This document shows positions 1 through 8,651 of a stretch of DNA of 64,000 nucleotides, piece after piece (the stretch's first letter is position 1; every line of letters begins with the position of its first letter). The position numbers were made by a program, and so were the translations under genes. The stretch is from CAZNUM01 sp964539305 (GTDB taxonomy: Bacteria; Fidelibacterota; Marinisomatia; Marinisomatales; TCS55): NCBI GenBank assembly GCA_964539305.1, contig CAZIIM010000002.1, positions 1-64,000 on the forward strand, in the 5' to 3' direction. Under the pieces are notes generated by a model. That model saw nothing but the letters and a program-made list of their open reading frames with translations, did not search any database and was not told where the DNA came from.

Positions 1-3000
1 AGGATAGCTTACAATTGAATCAACCCTCACGCTAATCCTGAATTCCAGCGTGTGCCCAGAATAAAGCAGGTTTTGGTGGAAATAGGAAATTGATTTTAAT
101 GTCTGTAAATAATCGGAACAATGGCTCCGCCCTGTGAGCTCGTACTTAAAATTCCCGTCAGATAATGGTCGTTTCTTTAATTTAATATTACCACACTGTT
201 GTACCAACAAACTGTCCTCATCAGGAATCCATCCAGCAACGTAAATTGTCCCGGCGCTCAAATTCGTATCCCCGGCGATGCCTTGAATATCCAGATCTGG
301 AAATAAAACCGTTGGACCGCGGCGATATATCAATGTGTCGAAGGGGCTCGCTGTTAAGTAAATCTCCATTACCGGGGTAGACTGCACATGAAAACCCAGG
401 CTCTCAAAATAATCCTTAGGATAAACGACCCACTCCGAATTCTGGAATGTATCGCCAGCCGAAAGATTCCAATTAACATTTCCGCTCTGCACTTTCTGTT
501 TACGGACGAGCGTATGATCCTTCGTGGCTCCCACAACTCCGGCCACACTCCAACCACCAATAGGTTTTTTATTGGGGTCACCAATCACATCGAGAAAGGT
601 CGTATCCCTGATAGTATCTAATCCCACAACGCGGGTATCAATCGAAATAAGCATTCGGGCATCGTCTCCATCAAACTGAACAACTCCTGACTCGGAAAAC
701 ATCCCGCTGGGTATAAAAAGGGTATCCAGCTCCGTATCAATATCTGCATTCATTATAACAAAAACTTTCTTCCTTTCAATAACCAAACTGTCCGGAAACG
801 AAAAACAATACACCCACCCTGATCCGTTTGTTGATCCCACCACTCCATAGTCTTCTAACCTAATATCAACATCTGTTGGATTATATATTTCGAGAGCCTT
901 GTTTTCACCGCTTCCCTCCAAGTACTCAGAAAAAAACAGATCATTCGGAACACCATATTTCCTGATTTTTAAAATTGCTAGCTGCTCTGAAAGGTTACCC
1001 GCCCGGTCTATTAATGTAATAAATATAAAATACCTTCCACCGCGTTCAAGATTACTCAGAATCACCGTATCAGGTTCAAGAGCAAATATCTGCCGGCTGG
1101 CGTGGGTAACTGAAATTTGGCCACTATCACTTATAATTTCTTCCGGCCTAAAATAAGATGTTGGTTGTTTCGTAACGGAATACCAAACCCACCCGTCCTC
1201 ATTCCCCAGGATTGTAAATCTGACACTTTCGGAATCTTCCTGACAAATTTTTGTTCCTTCAGCCAGTAAAAACGGTGGAGTAATATCGTAAACAATAAAA
1301 AGGGAGTCTGAAGAGGAACTCAGGTTTCCAGCACTATCGCTAACTGCCTCTGGCTCAAGGTAAAAACAATAGTTGCCCTCTTGAAGCGGGCTTACCGTCA
1401 GCACATAATCTCGTGGGTCGTTTTTAAGGAATGACACCAATTTACAATCCGGGACCGATTTCAAATCCTCATCCGTAAATGATAGAACATTCTCGTTGAA
1501 ATGGATAGATATCTCTAAAAGGCTGTCGTTGGTAATCGGCGATTGTTCAGACTCCAGCGTTGCTACAGGTGCTGTGGAATCGTATTTAAATTTAAATGTT
1601 GATTCTGGCGACGAATTCCCCGCTTCATCTTTAGCCGCGCCGGGAACCACCGTCATCTCTATGAACCCCTCCGACCTGGGAATAACAGAAAACTGGGCTG
1701 AATCAGATCCGGATACAAAAGTAAACCCGGAACTGTCAATGAGTCCGTTTTCGATCAAAATACTATCCAAGCTAAACGACATTACATTCTCACTGAAAAG
1801 TACCGATAACGGGACGGGATTCTGGTTGGTAACACCCTGATACAGACTATTTCGTAAACGAAACGTTAATTCCGGAGAAATTTCATCTAAATCAGTTACA
1901 ACAATAGTTAATTGTTGCGAATCCATTAACCCACCTGGATCGGAAACACAAACAGTGACATGGTATTGATTATCAGCATCCTTATCAACGGGATCCTCAA
2001 AATCAGGATCCATGGTAAAACACAAGACGCCACCCAAACTGTCTAATACAAAACAATCGGCATCTTCCCCACCTGACAACAGGAATTTGAGTGTATCTCC
2101 GTCAGGATCACTCGCGGTTACAGTAAAAACATCCCGTTGATTTTCTGGAATACTGACAATCGCGCTATCCAATCCGTTATTGCTGGATATAACGGGAGCG
2201 GTATTCAGCTTCTGTACAGTCTCAAAATGAAAATCGTTCTTACTCTGGATCCCTGGATAATGATTACCAACCGTATCGGTGATCGCGGTGCTATCAATTA
2301 ATACATAATAAGAAGTCCCGTGACTAAGATTTTGTGCAAAAACCGCCTTTAGCGTCATTGAATCAATTTTGACATCATTCGATATATCTAAAACATCCAC
2401 AACTGAATCATCTGAATATTGGTACAACGCAAGCTGTCCAGAATCAGCTAAAATAATCTCATTGAAAATCATCGTAACCATACCATCAACTGAAACACCT
2501 GTCGCACCATTGACAGGATCGCTGCTCACTAATTCTGGCGGGTCCTCATCCTGGTCTGTCACAAAGACTACGATTACTTGAGTGTCCGATAAAGGAACGA
2601 CATTGTTATCGGTAACTGTGACTTCTACCACATAAACATTATCAGTGTCACTGTCTTCCGGGTGTTCGTAATCAGGGGGTGTCAGGAATGCCAGCCACCC
2701 TGAATCCGAATCAATTTGAAATAACCCTGCATCAACCCCACCCGATAAACTGTAGGTCAGTGTATCGTTCTCATGGTCCACAGCTGTGACCATCAAAACA
2801 TTCCTGTTGTTCTCGGGGAAGGATATAAATAAACTATCCTGCCCACCGCCACTACTGATCTGGGGCGCTGTATTCGGTGGAGGTTTTGTTGTAAAATTGA
2901 GTGCTTCTCGACTGTTGACACCTTTAAAATAATTTCCTGCTAAATCGGAAAGGGCAGTGTCATCCACTGTTACATAATAGCTGGTTGCATACTCCAGCGC

Positions 3001-6000
3001 ATCAGACGGCTTCACTTTCACACTATTATCTACTATAACCGCTTCCGTTTTGGCGCTAAAAATCTGTACCACCGACTGATCAGAATATCGATTGAGAACT
3101 ATTTTGCCGGGACCAGCACGGACATTTTCAGAAAACAAAAGCATAATATCCGTCGTAATCTCAAACCCGGTCGTATCATCTTTTGGAAAACTGGTTAACA
3201 GCTCGGGTGGCAACTGGTCATAAAGTTTGACCGTGTTGATTGGCTGATTGCTTGAAGCCGGGTTCCCGACCTCATCGAATATCCTGTTTTCAACAGGAAG
3301 GATCTCAAGGACTTCATTACCATCAGCCTTTCCGGTGTAAGAAAAAAACAGACGAATGGTCGTTTCCCCTCCGGTTAAGGCGGAGGTGTCGGTCGCTGTG
3401 ACTGTATCAATGGCCGGAGAAACCACATTCCCATAGACCAGATCAAGAACGAAACAACCCGTTGACAACCCACCTTGACCACTGTCGGTTCCAAAAACGC
3501 CTTCCGTAAAACCGATATCTACAAATGCGTTGGATTGAGAGATTAACAATGATGCAATTTGCGGACCGAGTGTATCTTTTGAATTGGGACTGCCCGGTGT
3601 TCCTCCAATAGAAAGGCTTGCTTGCCAGTTCGAGCCTACGGCATTATCCAGTGTTACCGATTTCAGCTCTAGGCTGTATCCCTGTCCATCTGCTTTCGCT
3701 GGCCAGGTCCCCGAATCGTGATAGGTAAGGCTGTCCACAACCCGATTATCCCAGGACAAGCGTAGCGTTGAACTCGTGTTGTTCAGCCGATTTGAACTTG
3801 CACTGAGCAACAAATCTGGTGTAAACGGGAAATTCCCGCTGCTGCCCAACTGAATAGTGAAATACTCACCTTCGTTTATAACTGTCCCCGTTTGAAAGGT
3901 ATCTTGCCAAGCAGGGTCAGAATTAATCAGGACCCAATCCTGATTAAAATTTATCCCGTTTGTTTCAACACAGTATAACTCGATCCATTCTTCATCGTTA
4001 CCGGGAGAGTTGTACATGATTTCATTGATAACGACCGCGTAGTTGTCATTATCATTTAATAGAATGTGAATATCATCCACAGATAGGTTGTTGTAATTCG
4101 GGTCGTTCGAACTGATGTGATGGGTCAGTATTAATGTATCCTGTTTTTCAACGACACTGTCATCTACCGCCAATATCGTAATTGATTGTGTTAGATTCCA
4201 GTTCTGACTGCTAAAGGTTAAGGTTGTAGGAGAAAGAACCGCTTCATCCTCCGGATGAATCGATGCTGTTATAACAACATCATCGGACGGTGTCGTATTC
4301 AACATCACAGAATAGGAATATCCGTTGTCCCCCTCTGACAGTGAATGGAGATCCGGGTTCGGTTCAATTGTGATACCAGCAACATCATTATCCGAAATCG
4401 CCACAGCTAAATCGGAAATAGAATAGGAATTAAAAAACCCATCTTCGGAAGAGATACTGTGGGAAATGTATCCATAGTGGTCCCCCTCAATCTCTGAATC
4501 GTCAACGGGAGTCACGAGGATGGATTGCGGTAGATCCCAGTTATCTGGACTAAAACTAACGGCATTAGGCGAAACATTCAGTTGACTATCTGAACCCAGA
4601 GAAATAACGACAGTCGCTGTTGGTTGAATAGATAATTTTAAGCTATAGCTGTCCCCGTTTGAACCTTCAAGCACGTGGGTTGAACCACCTGATTCAATGA
4701 TCTCAATGAGTTCCCAACGGTGTTGTCCCAAATTGCTGAACTGGTCCTTGTTCAAAACATACCATTCGGAACCAACTGAGTCGGACCCTGCACTTGCGCT
4801 CCAATTCGTGTTCCCTGCGGAAACCGTTTCCTTTCGAATCAATGTATGATTTTGGGTTGCACCCCCTACTCCTGCTACATCCCACCCGGAACCGGGATCG
4901 TGGTTGGGGTCCCCAATAAGATCAAGCGGTACCCACTCCTGTCCATCCACGGTTCTCTCCAGCAGTCGGGCATCATCACCATTAAATGACATTACGCCCG
5001 ATCCAAGTGTTGTATCCGCTATTGCTATAATCGCATTGTCCGCACCGGAATGGGCAATAACATAAACACTTTTTGGTGGAACCCTACCCGTTGGATGAAA
5101 CTGGCCGGTGAAACCAGCTCCACCTGAGGCTGATCGAATCCTGTATTCCGCTAGATTTATTGTATCCTTAGACGAATTAAATAATTCGAGCGCCTTATTA
5201 TAGGACGATCCCTCTACGTATTCACTGAAAAACAAATCAACAACTCTGTTTCCGGTTGTAATCTGGCAATGGGGAATCGATCCGTCAGTCTTGTAATCAA
5301 TCAAGGTCCCCGAATTAGTAAAAGGAAATATATCGAAATAATACGTTGTATTAATTTCCAGCTGTTTAAAAATGTAGCTGTTTCCAGGACTCGGTACCAG
5401 TACAGCACCATGGCCATCGCTCAATACTGTGTCCTCCTGAACAACAATTCCATCGTTCGGCCTGCTGAGGTTGGTATCGCTTCCGGCAACAATTAAATAG
5501 CCGTCACTGGTCTGAGATCCGGCGGGCAGGTTGGGCTCGTTCCAAGTTAAAATAGCATTTAAGCCCAATAGTTGTACCGTAAAACTATCCGGATAACTGG
5601 CTGGCTCTATAAATGCCGTTACCGCTGAATCACAGACTCCCGCTGAATATTTACCGTTATGTATGGACCACGCTTTATAATAATACTTAGTACCCGGTTC
5701 CCGGCCCGCATGACTAAATGAACTGTTGTTTCCTGCATACAGAACCGTTCCGCCTCCGTTCAACTGGTCATTCGGATTATAAAAATTTCCATCAATTGGG
5801 TTACCAATGTTACCAAGGGTATCATAGGCAATCAAAACGCTGTCGTTGTCCGCATTCGGGGTCCAGGTTAAATCAATCTGGTCAGCACTTGCCGTAACAG
5901 CAGAAAGAGAACTGGGTTGGATAATGCTGGCAGCGGGCACTCCCGTTAACCGGATAAAATCAAATCCCGCTTCTTCGTCTCCAGCCGAGAGGTACAATTC

Positions 6001-6606
6001 AATTTTTACATCCAGCAAAGATCCTGTCCCGGATACTGGAAAAGAAAATGACTTAAAAGCCGTATCTAATACTGTACTATCTTGAAGCCCGTCGAAATCC
6101 GTGTCCAGTCCAAACACGGAAGAGTTAGTTCCAGAGCTGATATCAGCCTCAAAGGATCCTACAATAACCCAAGAACCACTATTGTCAAAATCCACAAGTA
6201 CGTGCATATAATCGGGCGGATCAAACTTCGGTTTGCCACCGCAGGCAAACAGTCCTGTAATGAGAAGTGAATCGTATCCGGAAATAGTAATATCATTAAA
6301 CAAAATGCCCGAAGTTGTGCCATTGGGATTATCAGGGTTTTCGGTATCTTCTCCGGCGAAAAAGTAAAGACTGTCTTGACCTGTGTATGTAGGTAGGTTT
6401 GAAGGCTTCTTGTACCCATCCACTGTATTCTGGCCATCTGTTCTTACAAAATAATCACCAACATTATCACTGAATCCACCGAATACAGTGTAACGGGTTC
6501 CGCTCCCATCCGTTTCGAAGCTTTCAGAAAATAATATAGTCTGCCCCTGTCCCCCCACACTCAATACAATTAAATATAATATTAAATCAAATGGCCGCTT
6601 GCCCAC
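1..6606 (-). CDS. Giant secreted lamin-tail/cadherin/Ig-like mosaic protein, C-terminus beyond window
   Basis: Reading the minus strand from a GTG at 6606 gives 2202 codons with no stop before the window edge, so the gene is partial at its 3' end. The first ~20 residues look like a signal peptide (MGKRPFDLILYLIVLSVGG). Modules seen, in order with rough residues: an N-terminal ~200-residue region; two fibronectin-III-like stretches (225-450); a lamin-tail-like module (455-640); two tandem Calx-beta-like repeats ending in DND (640-850); a second, classic lamin-tail domain with GTPGSPN (850-1015); two Big_5 plus cadherin-like pairs (about 1100-1580); two Ig-like repeats; and a third lamin-tail-like module (1885-2075) closely resembling the first. 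Such architectures are typical of exported FCB surface proteins, often with a C-terminal sorting domain, which would lie outside the window. Start choice is uncertain: GGGAGGTGATC at 6621-6631 is rather far and AAGGAG at 6609-6614 rather close, but the signal peptide supports GTG 6606. Ligand and function are unknown. Confidence 0.85.
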   Translation of the reverse strand, partial: MGKRPFDLILYLIVLSVGGQGQTILFSESFETDGSGTRYTVFGGFSDNVGDYFVRTDGQNTVDGYKKPSNLPTYTGQDSLYFFAGEDTENPDNPNGTTSGILFNDITISGYDSLLITGLFACGGKPKFDPPDYMHVLVDFDNSGSWVIVGSFEADISSGTNSSVFGLDTDFDGLQDSTVLDTAFKSFSFPVSGTGSLLDVKIELYLSAGDEEAGFDFIRLTGVPAASIIQPSSLSAVTASADQIDLTWTPNADNDSVLIAYDTLGNIGNPIDGNFYNPNDQLNGGGTVLYAGNNSSFSHAGREPGTKYYYKAWSIHNGKYSAGVCDSAVTAFIEPASYPDSFTVQLLGLNAILTWNEPNLPAGSQTSDGYLIVAGSDTNLSRPNDGIVVQEDTVLSDGHGAVLVPSPGNSYIFKQLEINTTYYFDIFPFTNSGTLIDYKTDGSIPHCQITTGNRVVDLFFSEYVEGSSYNKALELFNSSKDTINLAEYRIRSASGGAGFTGQFHPTGRVPPKSVYVIAHSGADNAIIAIADTTLGSGVMSFNGDDARLLERTVDGQEWVPLDLIGDPNHDPGSGWDVAGVGGATQNHTLIRKETVSAGNTNWSASAGSDSVGSEWYVLNKDQFSNLGQHRWELIEIIESGGSTHVLEGSNGDSYSLKLSIQPTATVVISLGSDSQLNVSPNAVSFSPDNWDLPQSILVTPVDDSEIEGDHYGYISHSISSEDGFFNSYSISDLAVAISDNDVAGITIEPNPDLHSLSEGDNGYSYSVMLNTTPSDDVVITASIHPEDEAVLSPTTLTFSSQNWNLTQSITILAVDDSVVEKQDTLILTHHISSNDPNYNNLSVDDIHILLNDNDNYAVVINEIMYNSPGNDEEWIELYCVETNGINFNQDWVLINSDPAWQDTFQTGTVINEGEYFTIQLGSSGNFPFTPDLLLSASSNRLNNTSSTLRLSWDNRVVDSLTYHDSGTWPAKADGQGYSLELKSVTLDNAVGSNWQASLSIGGTPGSPNSKDTLGPQIASLLISQSNAFVDIGFTEGVFGTDSGQGGLSTGCFVLDLVYGNVVSPAIDTVTATDTSALTGGETTIRLFFSYTGKADGNEVLEILPVENRIFDEVGNPASSNQPINTVKLYDQLPPELLTSFPKDDTTGFEITTDIMLLFSENVRAGPGKIVLNRYSDQSVVQIFSAKTEAVIVDNSVKVKPSDALEYATSYYVTVDDTALSDLAGNYFKGVNSREALNFTTKPPPNTAPQISSGGGQDSLFISFPENNRNVLMVTAVDHENDTLTYSLSGGVDAGLFQIDSDSGWLAFLTPPDYEHPEDSDTDNVYVVEVTVTDNNVVPLSDTQVIVVFVTDQDEDPPELVSSDPVNGATGVSVDGMVTMIFNEIILADSGQLALYQYSDDSVVDVLDISNDVKIDSMTLKAVFAQNLSHGTSYYVLIDSTAITDTVGNHYPGIQSKNDFHFETVQKLNTAPVISSNNGLDSAIVSIPENQRDVFTVTASDPDGDTLKFLLSGGEDADCFVLDSLGGVLCFTMDPDFEDPVDKDADNQYHVTVCVSDPGGLMDSQQLTIVVTDLDEISPELTFRLRNSLYQGVTNQNPVPLSVLFSENVMSFSLDSILIENGLIDSSGFTFVSGSDSAQFSVIPRSEGFIEMTVVPGAAKDEAGNSSPESTFKFKYDSTAPVATLESEQSPITNDSLLEISIHFNENVLSFTDEDLKSVPDCKLVSFLKNDPRDYVLTVSPLQEGNYCFYLEPEAVSDSAGNLSSSSDSLFIVYDITPPFLLAEGTKICQEDSESVRFTILGNEDGWVWYSVTKQPTSYFRPEEIISDSGQISVTHASRQIFALEPDTVILSNLERGGRYFIFITLIDRAGNLSEQLAILKIRKYGVPNDLFFSEYLEGSGENKALEIYNPTDVDIRLEDYGVVGSTNGSGWVYCFSFPDSLVIERKKVFVIMNADIDTELDTLFIPSGMFSESGVVQFDGDDARMLISIDTRVVGLDTIRDTTFLDVIGDPNKKPIGGWSVAGVVGATKDHTLVRKQKVQSGNVNWNLSAGDTFQNSEWVVYPKDYFESLGFHVQSTPVMEIYLTASPFDTLIYRRGPTVLFPDLDIQGIAGDTNLSAGTIYVAGWIPDEDSLLVQQCGNIKLKKRPLSDGNFKYELTGRSHCSDYLQTLKSISYFHQNLLYSGHTLEFRISVRVDSIVSYP

Positions 6607-6692
6607 TGCTCCTTGTGGTTGATCACCTCCCTAAAAGCTGGCAAAAGACAGTAATACCAGCGGAGAAAGTTTAACGATATAAATTAATTGTC

Positions 6693-6712
6693 AAGGGGTT
6701 GATTAACCCCTT
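6693..6712 (-). terminator. Hairpin downstream of dnaA
   Basis: A perfect 8-bp stem (AAGGGGTT/AACCCCTT, loop of four) lies 8 bases past the dnaA stop. It is not followed by a clear T tract on the minus strand, so it is a weak intrinsic-terminator candidate. A TTGACA hexamer (6689-6694, minus) overlaps its distal arm and could be the -35 of the giant surface-protein gene, but no good -10 sits at the right distance. Confidence 0.35.
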
Positions 6713-6719
6713 TGAGAGC

Positions 6720-8108
6720 TCAATTCATTGCGAACGACAGCTCATTTTTTAAATCTGTAACCAACGTTCGTATGCGGCTGTCTTTTTTTGATTTCAACTC
6801 GATCTGTCGACAGGCATGCAGTATAGTACTGTGATCTCTCCCGCCGAAATGCATTCCAATACTGATAAGGGGTGTTCCAAGAATCTCACGAATCAAATAG
6901 ATGGAAATCTGGCGTGCTTCCGATATTTCCATTTTCCGGCTTGCACTGACAATGTCCTGTTCAGGAACATGGGTAGATTCTGAGACGCGCCGGATGATGT
7001 CTTCTGCCGTTATTTCCGTTAAAACACGTTTCCCGATCCTTTCCTTTATTACCCGCTTTGCCAGAGAATAGTTTATTTCCTGATTGGAAAGAGACGAGTG
7101 GGCCAGAATACGGATGATGGTACTTTCCAGCTCGCGCACATTGTTCTTAATGTGTGTCGCGATTAATTCGATTATTTCATAATCAAGTCTAAGGCTGTTC
7201 TGTTCTGCCTTTTCCATCAGTATGGCTACCCGTGTTTCAAAATCAGGAGGCTGAATATCCACTGCCAAACCGGATTTAAAGCGCGACAACAACCTATCCT
7301 GCAATCCAACCATTTCGCCAGGATAGCGATCTGCTGTCATGACAATCTGTTTTCCCGCCTGAAACAACTCATTAAACGTATGGAAGAACTGTTCTTGGGT
7401 CTGTTCCTTCCCCTGAAAAAACTGAATATCGTCAATCAGGAGCAGATCTGCATTACGGTAACTTCTTGAGAATTCAACCGTTTTATTTTTCTGAATGGAG
7501 GAGATAAAGTCCATTGTGAATTTTTCGCTTGAAGCACAGACAACATTTAAATTGGGCTGTTCCTCGAGTATTTTATTTCCAATAGCGTGTAAAAGATGGG
7601 TTTTCCCCATTCCCACGCCGGCGTAGATCACCAAAGGATTAAAACTGTGTTTACCTGGTTCCTCTGCAACAGTGAGAGCCGCAGCCTTTGCAAACTGATT
7701 GTTATTTCCCTCGATAAAATTAGAAAAAACGTATTTCTCATTGATTTGAGCATTCTTTCTCTGCTTGTTGATGAGGTAAGTGTTATTCAAGGCATACTCA
7801 GCGTTGATTTCCACCTTTTCAGGTTCCGGCGATACAGTATACTTAACTGCTACTTTCCGACCAAGCTCCTTGTGCACAATTCTTTCAACCGTCTGGTTGT
7901 AATGACTTTTTATCCACTCAAAAAAGAACTGGTTGGGCACCTCCAGAACCAGCTCGTTCTCATTCAAACCAATCGGATTAATTGGTTCGAACCACGTCGA
8001 AAAGGCGTGATTGGGAAATTGAGCTTTAAGATTTTCTTTTACCTCATTCCAGAGATCAGTATGGGATAGATTTAAGTTTTCCACAGGTTTTCCACAATTA
8101 CTTTCCAT
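6720..8108 (-). CDS. dnaA: Chromosomal replication initiator DnaA
   Basis: DnaA binds DnaA boxes in oriC, melts the origin and loads the helicase. The 462-residue product has the full family layout: N-terminal domain I (about 15-95), a short linker, AAA+ domain with Walker A GVGMGKT at 164-170 and Walker B LLLIDD ending at 227, and the domain IV DNA-binding signature GGRDHST at 422-428. It starts with ATG at 8108; I see no strong Shine-Dalgarno sequence. It is divergent from rpmH, as in many bacteria. The usual partner dnaN is about 11 kb away beside the likely origin. Two box-like TTTTCCACA sequences lie inside its first codons and may allow autoregulation. Confidence 0.98.
   Translation of the reverse strand: MESNCGKPVENLNLSHTDLWNEVKENLKAQFPNHAFSTWFEPINPIGLNENELVLEVPNQFFFEWIKSHYNQTVERIVHKELGRKVAVKYTVSPEPEKVEINAEYALNNTYLINKQRKNAQINEKYVFSNFIEGNNNQFAKAAALTVAEEPGKHSFNPLVIYAGVGMGKTHLLHAIGNKILEEQPNLNVVCASSEKFTMDFISSIQKNKTVEFSRSYRNADLLLIDDIQFFQGKEQTQEQFFHTFNELFQAGKQIVMTADRYPGEMVGLQDRLLSRFKSGLAVDIQPPDFETRVAILMEKAEQNSLRLDYEIIELIATHIKNNVRELESTIIRILAHSSLSNQEINYSLAKRVIKERIGKRVLTEITAEDIIRRVSESTHVPEQDIVSASRKMEISEARQISIYLIREILGTPLISIGMHFGGRDHSTILHACRQIELKSKKDSRIRTLVTDLKNELSFAMN
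8077..8096. promoter_or_regulatory. Two phased DnaA-box-like sites in the dnaA 5' end
   Basis: TTTTCCACA occurs at 8077-8085 and again at 8088-8096, 11 bases apart and therefore on the same helical face. Each differs from the TTATNCACA consensus at one position. They overlap dnaA codons 5-10 and could serve DnaA autoregulation. Because they are coding, chance cannot be excluded. Confidence 0.35.
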
Positions 8109-8251
8109 TCAATTTAGACACGAATTTCAATGCCCAACAAACAGGATTTTCATTAATTAGTTAATTATCAAAATTCATTCCTTATTCGTTTCAATTTCTT
8201 TGTTCATAACAAGAAACATCCCTATTTTCCCGGGCTAAAAATGGAGCAATA

Positions 8252-8389
8252 ATGAAGCGTACCTATCAACCAAGTAAACGCAAACGTAAAAACAAGCACG
8301 GGTTCCGGTCCCGTATGTCTACCGTCGGCGGAAGGAAAGTCCTCAGTCGCCGCCGGAAAAGAGGGCGGAAAATTCTGTCCGCCCAGTGA
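8252..8389 (+). CDS. rpmH: 50S ribosomal protein L34
   Basis: This is a 45-residue, highly basic protein starting MKRTYQPSKRKRKNKHGF and ending RKILSAQ, an unmistakable L34. It is a small structural protein of the large ribosomal subunit that contacts 23S rRNA. Its TGA stop overlaps the GTG start of yidD in the tetranucleotide GTGA, so the two are probably translationally coupled. The gene for RNase P protein (rnpA), which normally follows or overlaps rpmH, is absent here. Confidence 0.97.
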   Translation: MKRTYQPSKRKRKNKHGFRSRMSTVGGRKVLSRRRKRGRKILSAQ

Positions 8390-8637
8390 CCTTTTTTAAC
8401 CGCATTTTATTATTGGGGGATGCACTCCTTCGCCGCTTTGTTATTGCCGGTGTTATGCTATACCGTACACTCATATCCCCCTTTGTTAGTAATAACTGTC
8501 GGTTTCATCCTACTTGCTCAACCTACACGATCATGGCGCTCGAAAAATTTCCTATCCACCGTGCATTGTGGATAAGTCTAAAACGTATTCTGCGCTGCCA
8601 CCCGTTCCACAAGGGCGGTCTTGATCCTTTGCCCTGA
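8386..8637 (+). CDS. yidD: Membrane protein insertion efficiency factor YidD
   Basis: The 83-residue protein carries the YidD hallmark: a hydrophobic start, then LISPF, NNCRFHPTCSTY, and RCHPFHKGGLDPLP at the C-terminus, with the conserved cysteines. YidD is a small membrane-associated protein that assists YidC-dependent insertion of inner-membrane proteins. It starts with a GTG that shares four bases with the rpmH stop, and yidC follows 14 bases later. The N-terminal ~18 residues before the conserved part are longer than in many homologues, so a later start is possible. A perfect DnaA box (8567-8575) lies inside the gene but is isolated. Confidence 0.93.
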   Translation: MTFFNRILLLGDALLRRFVIAGVMLYRTLISPFVSNNCRFHPTCSTYTIMALEKFPIHRALWISLKRILRCHPFHKGGLDPLP

Positions 8638-8651
8638 GAGGCTGAACACCA

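Noticed and set aside
1..6606. Left region as a degraded pseudogene, because only short frames with ATG starts are obvious
   Set aside because: Reading the minus strand codon by codon from GTG 6606 to base 1 shows a continuous frame with coherent domains throughout.
8109..8251. dnaA-rpmH intergenic region as oriC
   Set aside because: It is divergent and AT-rich but holds no perfect DnaA box, and the sampled skew does not change sign here.
8567..8575. Perfect DnaA box (TGTGGATAA) inside yidD
   Set aside because: Single, coding, and not clustered; expected by chance at this frequency, so not treated as an origin element.
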